Under the pieces are notes generated by a model. That model saw only the letters and a list, made by a program, of their open reading frames with translations. It was not told the DNA's origin and did not search any database. From RH-AL1 sp050013235 (GTDB taxonomy: Bacteria; Pseudomonadota; Alphaproteobacteria; Rhizobiales; Beijerinckiaceae): a stretch of 64,000 bases of DNA. The DNA lies in assembly GCA_050013235.1 (NCBI GenBank), contig JBEKFQ010000005.1, positions 1 through 64,000 of the forward strand. Direction: 5' to 3'. Positions 27,522 to 34,876 of the stretch are shown here, piece by piece. The translations under genes and the position numbers were made by a program. The first letter of the stretch is position 1. Each line of letters starts with the position of its first letter.

Positions 27522-28607
27522 CTACCCCATCTGCCCCCGGTGCCGCAGAAACTGGTCGGCCAACACGCAGGCCATCATGGCTTCGCCCACAGGGACCGCC
27601 CTTATGCCGACACAGGGATCGTGGCGACCCTTGGTGACGATCTCGGTCTCGGCGCCGGACTTGTCGATCGTGAGGCGCGGCTTGAGGATCGAGGAGGTCG
27701 GCTTGACGGCGAAACGGGCGACGATGGACTGACCGGTGGATATGCCGCCGAGAATGCCGCCGGCGTGGTTCGATAAAAATCGAGGCTGGCCGTCGTTGCC
27801 GTTGCGCATTTCGTCGGCGTTTTCCTCGCCCGTCAGCGCCGCCGCGGCGAAGCCCTCGCCGATTTCCACGCCCTTGACGGCATTGATCGACATCAGCGCG
27901 CTCGCGAGTTCGGCATCGAGCTTGCCGTAGAGCGGCGCGCCCCAGCCCGCCGGCACGCCCTCGGCGACGATTTCCAGCACCGCGCCGATCGAGGATCCGT
28001 CCTTGCGGATCGCGTCGAGATAAGTCTCGAAAGCGGCGGCCGCCGCCGCGTCGGGGCAGAAGAAGGGATTGCGCTCCACCTCGTCCCAGTCCCAGTTCTT
28101 CCGGTCGATGAGCCGCGCGCCCATCTGCACCAGGGCGCCCCGGATCGCGACGCCGGGGATGATTTTGCGCGCAATGGCACCCGCGGCGACCCGTGCCGCG
28201 GTTTCTCGCGCGGAGGAACGCCCACCGCCGCGATGATCGCGGATGCCGTATTTAGCCTGATAGGTGAAATCGGCGTGACCGGGGCGAAACTTGTCCTTGA
28301 TCGCGCCGTAATCCCCCGAGCGCTGATCCTCGTTGGCGATGAGCAGCATGATGGGTGTGCCGGTGGTCACCGTCTGGCCATCGGGCCCCTCCATCGTGCC
28401 GGAGAGAATGCGCACCGTGTCGGATTCCCGCCGCTGCGTGGTGAACCGCGATTGGCCGGGCTTCCGCTTGTCGAGAAAGCCTTGGATATCCGCCTCGACG
28501 AGGGGAATCAGCGGCGGGCAGCCATCGACCACGCAGCCAATCGCGGGCCCATGACTCTCGCCGAAGGTCGTCACGCGGAACAGATGGCCGAAGGTATTGT
28601 GCGACAT
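27522..28607 (-). CDS. aroC: chorismate synthase
   Basis: Last shikimate-pathway enzyme; eliminates phosphate from EPSP to give chorismate using reduced FMN. The 361 residues carry GESHGPAIGCVVDGCPPL at the start, the RPGHADFTYQAKYGIRDHRG segment (His and Arg of the active site), GGRSSARETAARVAAGA, and SNHAGGILGGISTGQ near the C-terminus. All are typical. Upstream is fabI with a GC-rich hairpin between; downstream ribBX. The fabI-aroC-ribB order is familiar from other Rhizobiales. Confidence 0.97.
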   Translation of the reverse strand: MSHNTFGHLFRVTTFGESHGPAIGCVVDGCPPLIPLVEADIQGFLDKRKPGQSRFTTQRRESDTVRILSGTMEGPDGQTVTTGTPIMLLIANEDQRSGDYGAIKDKFRPGHADFTYQAKYGIRDHRGGGRSSARETAARVAAGAIARKIIPGVAIRGALVQMGARLIDRKNWDWDEVERNPFFCPDAAAAAAFETYLDAIRKDGSSIGAVLEIVAEGVPAGWGAPLYGKLDAELASALMSINAVKGVEIGEGFAAAALTGEENADEMRNGNDGQPRFLSNHAGGILGGISTGQSIVARFAVKPTSSILKPRLTIDKSGAETEIVTKGRHDPCVGIRAVPVGEAMMACVLADQFLRHRGQMG

Positions 28608-28628
28608 GGGTTTCGAAAAGCCGGGATC

Positions 28629-28653
28629 TTTCCCCTCCCCTTGCGGGGAGGGG
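28629..28653. repeat. GC-rich hairpin between fabI and aroC (family III)
   Basis: TTTCCCCTCCCC and GGGGAGGGGGA flank TTGC; nine of ten arm bases pair. Between the fabI stop and the aroC start. It resembles the CTCCCC hairpins at 17189 and 37640-37750. Confidence 0.5.
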
Positions 28654-28675
28654 GATCAGGTTGCAAAAGCGCCAA

Positions 28676-29524
28676 CTAATCCTTCAACAACGCGCCCATA
28701 TCCGGCGCGGCGGGGTTTTTCATCCCGACGATATGATAACCGGCATCGACATGCAGGATCTCGCCGGTGATGCCGCGCGCCATGGGCGACAGCAGGAAGG
28801 CGGCGCTTTCGCCGACCTCTTCCGTCGACACCGAGCGGCGCAGCGGCGCGTTATATTCGTTCCAGCGCAGGATATAGCGGAAATCGCCAATGCCGGAGGC
28901 GGCGAGCGTCTTGATGGGGCCGGCCGAAATGGCATTGACCCGGATATTCTTTTCCCCGAGATCGGCCGCGAGATAGCGCACGCTGGATTCCAGGGCGGCC
29001 TTGGCGACGCCCATCACATTATAGTGTGGCATCCACTTTTCGGCGCCGTAATAGGTGAGCGTGAGCAAGGATCCGCCATTGGTCATCAGCTTTTCCGCGC
29101 GCTGGGCGACAGCCGTGAAGGAATAGCAGGAGATCAACAGGGTATTGCAGAAATTCTCGGCGCTCGTATCGACATACCGGCCGGTCAACTGGTCCCTGTC
29201 GGAAAACGCGACGCAGTGGACGACGAAATCGAGACCGCCCCATTCGTCCTCCACGGCCTTGAACACCGCGTCGATCGAGGCCTCGTCGGTGACGTCGCAA
29301 TGGCCAAACACCTTGGCGCCCAATTCGGCGGCCAAGGGCCGGACCCGCTTTTCCAGCGATTCCCCCTGATAAGTGAAGGCAAGCTCCGCGCCGGCCTCGT
29401 GAGCGGATTTCGCGATCCCCCAAGCAATCGAGCGATTATTGGCGACACCAAGCACCAAGCCGCGCTTTCCCGCCAAGATTCCCGCACTTTTCGCCGTTTC
29501 GGGCGTGGTTCCCGGTTGAGTCAT
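28676..29524 (-). CDS. fabI: enoyl-ACP reductase (NADH)
   Basis: Reduces enoyl-ACP in fatty-acid elongation. The 282-residue short-chain dehydrogenase has GKRGLVLGVANNRSIAWGIA (the split glycine motif of FabI), the tyrosine/lysine pair in LTYYGAEKWMPHYNVMGVAK (Y-x6-K), and INVNAISAGPIKTLAASGI-type text (RVNAISAGPIKTLAASGIG). Start at MTQPGTTPETAKSAG. First gene of the fabI-aroC-ribBX minus-strand run. Confidence 0.96.
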   Translation of the reverse strand: MTQPGTTPETAKSAGILAGKRGLVLGVANNRSIAWGIAKSAHEAGAELAFTYQGESLEKRVRPLAAELGAKVFGHCDVTDEASIDAVFKAVEDEWGGLDFVVHCVAFSDRDQLTGRYVDTSAENFCNTLLISCYSFTAVAQRAEKLMTNGGSLLTLTYYGAEKWMPHYNVMGVAKAALESSVRYLAADLGEKNIRVNAISAGPIKTLAASGIGDFRYILRWNEYNAPLRRSVSTEEVGESAAFLLSPMARGITGEILHVDAGYHIVGMKNPAAPDMGALLKD

Positions 29525-29650
29525 TCGATTTCCGGTTCAAGATATGACATCGCGGCCAAGCTTTTGGCGCAACCGCATGCCGCCTTTAAGCCTAGAGACC
29601 TCGGAAGCGCAAGGCCATCCGCAAAACGAAAGTGCTGGCTAAACCGAAAA

Positions 29651-29675
29651 GGGAATTGGCAGCACATGGCAGCGT
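29651..29675 (+). promoter_or_regulatory. candidate EcfG-type (general stress) promoter
   Basis: GGAAT, 16 bases, CGTT. The alphaproteobacterial general-stress sigma EcfG recognises GGAAC-N16/17-CGTT, so this is one base off in the -35. It lies 69 bases before the start codon of the ECF sigma gene. Inference from consensus only. Confidence 0.4.
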
Positions 29676-29744
29676 TGTTAATCTAAGGTTAACGAGACGT
29701 TGTCAAAGGCGAGTCTTCGTGACGGCAGCGGCGAGGATCCAGGT

Positions 29745-30278
29745 GTGAAACTGCGCGAAGATCTCAACGCTATGACGCCGCGGCTCCGCCGCTATGCCCG
29801 CGCCCTCATGAGCGGACATCCCGGCGGCTCGGACAGCGCCGACGATCTCGTGCGCGCGACACTGACGCGAGCGCTCGGGTTTCGCAACCACGGCACGCAT
29901 GCCGACCTCACGGTCCGGCTCTACGCGACCTTGATCCAGCTTAACCGCGACATTTTGGCCGGCGCGAGCAAAACCGCTCCCGTGCCGCAGCCCTCGCAGC
30001 CCCTGGGGATGCCGGCCGCGCCTCTTGCCGTCCGGCCGGGCAAACTCGCGACGAGCCTGATGAGTCTGGCGCTCGAGGAGCGCGAGGCGCTTCTTCTTGT
30101 CGCGCTCGACAATTTCGACCACGGGGAAGCCGCGCGGATTTTGCGAATCTCGCGTGCCGCGTTTCTGACCCGTCTCACTCGCGCGCGGCTCGCACTCGAA
30201 TCCCAACTGCGCACCCAGCCCGGGCGGGCGCCTGACGACCACGATCGTCATCACTCTCATCTCCGTCTCGTCAAATGA
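29745..30278 (+). CDS. ECF-family RNA polymerase sigma factor
   Basis: 177 residues with two helical domains: sigma region 2-like text near the start (LREDLNAMTPRLRRYARAL, then the DDLVRATLTRAL of region 2.2-2.3) and region 4 near the end (SLALEEREALLLVALDNF, then EAARILRISRAAFLTRLTRAR, the helix-turn-helix). The linker is long and alanine/proline rich. Start is GTG with GAGG 10 bases upstream; a TTG at 29700 would add 15 residues. The stop overlaps the anti-sigma gene. It is not accompanied by phyR or nepR, so it is not the core general-stress EcfG locus. The regulon is unknown. Confidence 0.85.
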   Translation: MKLREDLNAMTPRLRRYARALMSGHPGGSDSADDLVRATLTRALGFRNHGTHADLTVRLYATLIQLNRDILAGASKTAPVPQPSQPLGMPAAPLAVRPGKLATSLMSLALEEREALLLVALDNFDHGEAARILRISRAAFLTRLTRARLALESQLRTQPGRAPDDHDRHHSHLRLVK

Positions 30279-31114
30279 GCACCAGCGGCGGCCCTTTCTC
30301 GTCTTCTTTCAGCGAGGCCGATCTCCATAATTTCGTCGATGGGCGTCTGGAGCCCAGCCGGCAAGCGGAAATGGCACGGCGCCTGAAGTCCCATCCGGCG
30401 GATCACGCGCGGACCAGCGCTTGGCGCGAACAAAATGAGCTGATCCGGGCTACTTTTTCGGAAGTCGAAGGCGAAGCGTTGCCGGTGTCGCTCTGCCTTG
30501 CGGCGCCCGCCCGGCTGAGATGCGTGGCGAGCGACGGCCTGCCCTTGAACGGACAGGCCTCGTCCATCCTCGAAAGACCGCGCTTCGCCAGCGAATCCAA
30601 CCGGAGGCGCGCGCGGCTCCTGGCGATCACCGCGCTCATGATCTGCGCCGGCCTGACCGGCGCCGGGATCCTGCTGGCCCATCCGCCCGCGGCGATGAAT
30701 AGCCCCACCTTGCCCACCGTCGACGGCTTGGAAGAATCGCTTGCCGGGAGGACGGCCGAGGCCATGGCCGGCGCGGCGGCCCCTGGCCACCGGCAGGCGC
30801 GCGGTCTGCCCGCGATCACCATTCCGGATCTCACGGCGAGCGGCTTCAGCTTCACCGGCGCCTCGGCCGATCAGGCGGATCCCCCTGCCCTGCTGCTTTT
30901 CTACGAAGACCGGAGCGCCCAGAGCATCGCGATCGGCATTGCGAATGCAAGCCCGGCCGGCCAACCCGCGGCCTCCAAACCCCTTCCGTCGCAGCATGCC
31001 GTGACCTGGCATAAATATGGAAAAACCTTCGCGCTCACCGGCACGATCGACCAGCGCCGCCTGAACGATATCGCGGCGGCGCTGCAATCCAGCTTGGGCG
31101 CCAACGGCAACTAG
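30275..31114 (+). CDS. membrane-anchored anti-sigma factor
   Basis: 279 residues. The cytosolic N-terminus holds an anti-sigma-like zinc-finger-type helix bundle without the usual histidine/cysteine pair: FSEADLHNFVDGRLEPSRQ is the family opening. One transmembrane helix follows at about residues 115-136. The remaining 140 residues are extracytoplasmic and end in a compact domain (AVTWHKYGKTFALTGTID). The start codon overlaps the sigma gene's stop (ATGA). The topology suits a sensor that releases the sigma factor on an envelope signal. The periplasmic domain is not one I recognise. Confidence 0.83.
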   Translation: MSTSGGPFSSSFSEADLHNFVDGRLEPSRQAEMARRLKSHPADHARTSAWREQNELIRATFSEVEGEALPVSLCLAAPARLRCVASDGLPLNGQASSILERPRFASESNRRRARLLAITALMICAGLTGAGILLAHPPAAMNSPTLPTVDGLEESLAGRTAEAMAGAAAPGHRQARGLPAITIPDLTASGFSFTGASADQADPPALLLFYEDRSAQSIAIGIANASPAGQPAASKPLPSQHAVTWHKYGKTFALTGTIDQRRLNDIAAALQSSLGANGN

Positions 31115-31234
31115 CGCGAATAAAATTGTCATCGGTCGTTGGCGCTCCGAGCTGGCATGCGGCGGCCGAAGTGGATGATGTTCTGGCATCCGAAGAATTG
31201 ACCGCAGTTTCCCGGAAAGTATCGAGAATGACCC

Positions 31235-32140
31235 ATGACCTCTTTGGCGCGCTTTGATTTCGATTTTTTCGCGATGGGCTCTCTATGTAGTATATCGCTC
31301 TATTCCGATGGCCCCGATCATGCCGCAAGAATCGCCGGCGCTGCCATCGCGGAAGTCCGCCGGATCGAACACCGTTATTCCCGCTATCTCGCGGACAGTC
31401 TCCTCAGCAAGATCAACCGTGCCGCGACAGCGGGCGAAAGCATCCATGTCGATGACGAAACAGGCCACCTAATCGATCACGCTTTCGTGGCGTACAAGCA
31501 ATCAGATGGCTTGTTCGATATCAGCTCTGGCCTTTTGCGGAAAATCTGGAACGACGACACCGTCCGCATTCCGGGTCAGGCCGACATCCGCGCTATTCTC
31601 AACCGGATCGGCCTTGAAAAGGTCTCTTGGAAACGGCCCACGCTGAGCTTTGATGTTGCTGGTATGGAGCTCGATTTTGGCGGTCTCGCCAAAGAATACG
31701 CGGCGGACCGCGCGGCGGACGCTTGCCGATCGAACGGCGCGTGTCATGGTCTCGTCAACTTAGGCGGAGATGTCGCCGTATTCGCGCCTCATCCGGACGG
31801 ATCGCCTTGGCACATCGGCATCCAGAATCCCTTGGGTGGCGAAATAGCGGTCGCCACACTTTTCGTTCCTCGGGGGGGCGTGGCGACTAGCGGTGATTAC
31901 GCGCGATATTTTATGGTCGAGGGACGGCGATTCAGCCACGCCCTCGATCCGCGAACCGGCTGGCCCATCGACGGCTTGCCTTCGGTCACGGCTGCCGGAG
32001 ACAGCTGTCTAGCGGCTGGGTTGATGGCGACTTCCGCACTCCTGAGGGGAAACGATGGTCCCCGATGGCTGGAGTCGATGGGAGTTCAGCATTTGTACGT
32101 CCACGCCAATGGAACATTAGGCGGCTCATTGGTGTCCTAA
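31235..32140 (+). CDS. ApbE-like FAD:protein FMN transferase without visible signal peptide
   Basis: 301 residues of the ApbE family, which covalently attaches FMN to a threonine or serine of target proteins such as NqrC, RnfG or extracytosolic reductases. Family blocks are present: FDFFAMGSLCSISLY at the start, RYLADSLLSKINRAA, the FAD/metal segment ELDFGGLAKEYAADRAAD, NLGGDVAV, and TSGDYARYF with FSHALDPRTGWPID. Typical ApbE proteins are exported lipoproteins; here the sequence starts directly at the domain with no signal peptide or lipobox, so it may act in the cytosol. No gene with an obvious flavinylation target is adjacent. Eighteen bases separate its end from the convergent EF-hand-like gene. 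The neighbouring cytochrome-HiPIP genes make a redox role plausible. Confidence 0.88.
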   Translation: MTSLARFDFDFFAMGSLCSISLYSDGPDHAARIAGAAIAEVRRIEHRYSRYLADSLLSKINRAATAGESIHVDDETGHLIDHAFVAYKQSDGLFDISSGLLRKIWNDDTVRIPGQADIRAILNRIGLEKVSWKRPTLSFDVAGMELDFGGLAKEYAADRAADACRSNGACHGLVNLGGDVAVFAPHPDGSPWHIGIQNPLGGEIAVATLFVPRGGVATSGDYARYFMVEGRRFSHALDPRTGWPIDGLPSVTAAGDSCLAAGLMATSALLRGNDGPRWLESMGVQHLYVHANGTLGGSLVS

Positions 32141-32158
32141 GGCTTGGGGTGGCGAATC

Positions 32159-32482
32159 TCAGCTTCCAGATGCATTCCCCGAGCGTACTTGCGCCATCAG
32201 TTGGGTCATGCCCTGAACGAAGTTTTGTTGCGAAACGGTTCCGGAGCTGCTTGGATTCAGCGATTGAAAAACGGCACTTGCGCCCATGGCGCGGAAACCC
32301 GCCGGCGGGTTCGTGGATTGGAATGCCTGATTGAACTGACTTTGTGTGATCGATCCGGTACCTGCCGTGTCGATCTGCGAGAAAAGTGTCGCCATTTTCC
32401 GCGCCGGAGGCATGGGCATACTTGCTCCGGACATGGACTGCGGTCCCCGGCTTCCCCCAACACCTGAAATTCCCATGCTCAT
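32159..32482 (-). CDS. small protein with two degenerate EF-hand loops
   Basis: 107 residues. After a methionine/serine/glycine-rich head, two EF-hand-like loops appear: DTAGTGSITQSQ at 38-49 and NPSSSGTVSQQN at 76-87. Both keep the glycine at loop position 6 and the hydrophobic at 8 but lack the acidic residues at positions 3, 5 and 12, so tight calcium binding is doubtful. No signal peptide is evident. The start is supported by GGAGAA seven bases upstream. Lies downstream of the cytochrome-porin on the same strand, with 428 bases between them, so probably a separate transcript. The function is unknown. Confidence 0.78.
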   Translation of the reverse strand: MSMGISGVGGSRGPQSMSGASMPMPPARKMATLFSQIDTAGTGSITQSQFNQAFQSTNPPAGFRAMGASAVFQSLNPSSSGTVSQQNFVQGMTQLMAQVRSGNASGS

Positions 32483-32910
32483 GACAAATTCTCCGAATCA
32501 TCCCTTTTCAGTAAGGTTGATATAACTTTGAGCATGCGAACCTTTCACAAGGCTTATCTTTTCCTTTAGTCTAGACAATATTTTTTGAGCGGGGCAATAT
32601 TCATTGGTGCTTGATTTAAAATGCAGCAACGCATCCGTCTCTTACTCATCGTTCATCTAAGATATATTCCGAAGAATATCGATTATCAAATAGCTGAACT
32701 GACTTTTCTGCAAATGAATCGATAGTCATTGCCGCGACGCGCTTGTGGCTCCGAACATGGTGACGGAGCTTGGCGAGGCAAATAGCGACAACGCATTCGA
32801 AGCCGAATTAATCCTGGAATACGTCGTCGCTTCGGCAAATAAGCATTGGAAGAGCACGCCCGGCTCGCAAGGCGTACTACTGTCTTTGCTCGCTTGGTTT
32901 CGCACAAATC
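32483..32910. other. AT-rich gap between the EF-hand-like gene and the cytochrome-porin
   Basis: 428 bases, clearly richer in A and T than the flanks up to about 32720. It must contain the promoter of the EF-hand-like gene and the end of the cytochrome-porin transcript. Overlapping frames at 32686-32926 have no family-like text. Nothing else recognised. Confidence 0.5.
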
Positions 32911-34290
32911 TCAGAACGCGACCCACGCATAGAGCAATACGGTGCTGTTGCCGGAAGCGTCATGGCCAGCCCCATCGAAATTCGTGGTGCCGCCATAGAC
33001 CTGTAGATATTGCGTATAGGATACGCCGATCCGGGCGTTGGCATAGGGCCAGAAGGACGGACCGCCATGGCTGAAGGGCAAATAGGCCGCGTCGAAGATC
33101 AGGCCATTTCCATTCGGGCTGTTGACCAGCGAATTGGCGCCATAGAGCCCGGCATCGGACGAGCCCGTCACATTGAAATAGCCCGCCGAGAGGCTGTAGG
33201 TATGATCGTAGACCCAGGAGCCGTTGGCCTTAAAACTGTTCAGCCAATTGCTGGCATTCGTGGAACCGCTTTGCGCAAAGGTCGAGTTCAGCCGCTGCGT
33301 TTCATAAATATCGGTTAGCTTCAGCGTGAAGCTCTGTTTGTCGCCGGCGTATTGATACTGCGAATCAAACCCGACATCGGTAATATGATCGACCCCGAAA
33401 CCCGAGACGCGCCCCGGCAGGATGTTCATATCCATGCCGAATGTTCCGACTTCGAGATAATGATCGCCCCAATGCGGCTCGATCGCGAGGCGCCAATAGG
33501 GCGCGACACCATCGATCGCGCTCGATGAATCGACATCCGGCTCACCCAGTGCATTGAGCGCCCCCTTCGACAAGGTGCGATAGCCCGACACCTCGGCATA
33601 GACCATGTCGTTCCAGAACACATAGACGCCGGCCCCCGCGACCTGCCCTGCAAAACCGCCCTCGATCGTCGTGGCGGGAATCGGGAATTGCGGCGCTAGG
33701 GTCGAGCTGACTTGGGGGAACCCCCAGGCAGGGGTCGTGTTCCAAACATCTTGAACCGTCGGATTATTATTGACGGAGACCCCGTAGATCATGTCCTTAT
33801 CGAAAATCGTGGTCGTATCGGCGTAGCGGATATCGGTATTGTCGAGCATCACATGCCCGGAAGCCCGGTCGTAGGTGCCTTGGATGAAGGCGCCCACATT
33901 GCCGTAGATCTGGCCACCATAGAAAAGACTGGCCTGCTGGAGGATGAAATTGTCATTGACGCTCGTCCCAGGTGACGGCGGCGAATCTTGGTTCACGCCG
34001 GTATGTGTGAAGGTCGGGAGTAACATGACCGCGATAGGTGGGAGCTTGCTGTCCCCGCCGCCCAGCGTGTAACCGCTCAGCTTGAAGCGCCGGCCGAAAG
34101 GTGTCAGTTCCGGAAAGGCCGTGTGGCAGGTCGCGCAGGGTTGCCCCGTCTGCCGGGCGTAGCTCGGAACCGCCTGGGCACGTTTGACTGTCGCGGTCAT
34201 CGCCAAGACAGCCACCACGGAGGCCCCGGCCAAGGCCAAGCCTAGAATGGCGTAATCCTTGATGGTTTTCCGGCGCTTGGAATTGCGCAT
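32911..34290 (-). CDS. monoheme cytochrome c fused to outer-membrane beta-barrel (Cyc2-like)
   Basis: 459 residues. A basic N-terminus and hydrophobic signal (about 14-40, ending AQA) precede a single haem site C52-x2-C55-H56 (CATCH) embedded in PSYARQTGQPC and FPELTPFGRRFKLSGYT. The remaining 380 residues alternate aromatic and polar residues in the manner of a porin, with turn-rich strands and a terminal aromatic (YAWVAF), the outer-membrane insertion signature. This layout, a short haem domain followed by one barrel and a total near 480, is that of the Cyc2 fused cytochrome-porins that take electrons from Fe(II) outside the cell. Start at MRNSKRRK with GGGGGG before it; a TTG 18 codons earlier is possible. 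It is divergent from a HiPIP gene. Substrate unproven; a broader uncharacterised cytochrome-porin family is the alternative. Confidence 0.8.
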   Translation of the reverse strand: MRNSKRRKTIKDYAILGLALAGASVVAVLAMTATVKRAQAVPSYARQTGQPCATCHTAFPELTPFGRRFKLSGYTLGGGDSKLPPIAVMLLPTFTHTGVNQDSPPSPGTSVNDNFILQQASLFYGGQIYGNVGAFIQGTYDRASGHVMLDNTDIRYADTTTIFDKDMIYGVSVNNNPTVQDVWNTTPAWGFPQVSSTLAPQFPIPATTIEGGFAGQVAGAGVYVFWNDMVYAEVSGYRTLSKGALNALGEPDVDSSSAIDGVAPYWRLAIEPHWGDHYLEVGTFGMDMNILPGRVSGFGVDHITDVGFDSQYQYAGDKQSFTLKLTDIYETQRLNSTFAQSGSTNASNWLNSFKANGSWVYDHTYSLSAGYFNVTGSSDAGLYGANSLVNSPNGNGLIFDAAYLPFSHGGPSFWPYANARIGVSYTQYLQVYGGTTNFDGAGHDASGNSTVLLYAWVAF

Positions 34291-34405
34291 TTGATGCCCC
34301 CCGGCGGTAGTTGACGTACCAATAGAATCTTTTCTCGGCGTCAATTATCATGAAATAGCGTAAAAAAAGCGTTCATTTTAGTCACACTTCATAAATTTCA
34401 ATCAC

Positions 34406-34429
34406 TTGCACACGATCTAATTTGTGCAA
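34406..34429. promoter_or_regulatory. inverted repeat in the cytochrome-HiPIP divergent promoter
   Basis: TTGCACA (34406-34412) and TGTGCAA (34423-34429), perfect seven-base arms 10 bases apart, half-site centres 17 bases apart. It suits a dimeric regulator serving both directions. The regulator is not identifiable. Confidence 0.45.
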
Positions 34430-34457
34430 TTTATCTTGGAATTGACCATCTTAAGCT

Positions 34458-34471
34458 TTGATTTTCGTCAA
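34458..34471. promoter_or_regulatory. FNR/FixK-type site upstream of the HiPIP gene
   Basis: TTGATTTTCGTCAA matches TTGA-N6-TCAA perfectly and the FNR/Anr box TTGAT-N4-ATCAA in nine of ten places. Its centre is 80 bases before the HiPIP ATG, compatible with activation at -41.5 and a leader of about 39 bases. Oxygen or redox control is the inference. Confidence 0.5.
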
Positions 34472-34544
34472 TGGCGCGCCCATCGATTCGCGTTACTCCT
34501 TCGCTTGATCCACACGGGGTGGAGACAAAGCCAGAGGATGCGCC

Positions 34545-34823
34545 ATGTCCATTTCAGATTTCAAAACGCCTGACGGGATGTCCCGGCGTGCGCTTTTGCG
34601 GGCGGGTGTTTCCGCAGCAGGCGCGGCCGCCCTGATCGGCACAGCGACAGGCCCCGCCAGCGCGAAAATGGCGCCGGGAGCCGTCGGATATCAGGATTCG
34701 CCGCACGGCAGCCAAGACTGCTCGAGTTGCAATCTGTTCGAGGCGCCGTCGTCGTGCAAAAGCGTCTCGGGCAAGATCAGCCCGAACGGCTGGTGCAAAA
34801 TCTACGTCAAGAAAGCCGGTTGA
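34545..34823 (+). CDS. Tat-exported high-potential iron-sulfur protein (Iro-like)
   Basis: 92 residues, periplasmic electron carrier with one [4Fe-4S] cluster. A twin-arginine signal (SRRALLRAG at 13-21, hydrophobic to about 38, cut near ASA) precedes a mature part of about 52 residues with cysteines 59, 62, 71 and 84: CSSCNLFEAPSSC and SPNGWCKIYVKK. The spacing C-x2-C-x8-C-x12-C is, as far as I remember, that of the small Iro HiPIP of Acidithiobacillus rather than the longer photosynthetic HiPIPs. The ribosome site AGAGGATG is well placed. Divergent from the Cyc2-like gene with a shared 254-base promoter region, suggesting it accepts electrons from that protein. Confidence 0.92.
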   Translation: MSISDFKTPDGMSRRALLRAGVSAAGAAALIGTATGPASAKMAPGAVGYQDSPHGSQDCSSCNLFEAPSSCKSVSGKISPNGWCKIYVKKAG

Positions 34824-34843
34824 GTTCAAACGAGCGAGCCCGG

Positions 34844-34876
34844 CGGAAAGGGCTGGGGTCAGCCCAGCCCTTTCCG
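34844..34876. terminator. bidirectional hairpin between the HiPIP and DnaJ genes
   Basis: Fourteen-base arms, CGGAAAGGGCTGGG and CCCAGCCCTTTCCG, around GTCAG. The right arm includes the last codons of the convergent DnaJ-type gene. No T run, so termination may need Rho or converging transcription. Confidence 0.5.

Noticed and set aside
32159..32482. Lanmodulin-like lanthanide-binding protein
   Set aside because: It was tempting in a methylotroph, but only two loops are present, the acidic ligands and the proline at loop position 2 in the lanmodulin pattern are largely absent, and there is no signal peptide.
32686..32926. Minus-strand frames of about 70 residues upstream of the EF-hand-like gene
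   Set aside because: No ribosome site, cysteine/arginine-rich noise, and two frames overlap each other equally well.
34291..34344. Longer cytochrome-porin from a TTG start
   Set aside because: The extension has no signal-like character and the internal ATG has a GGGGGG ribosome site.
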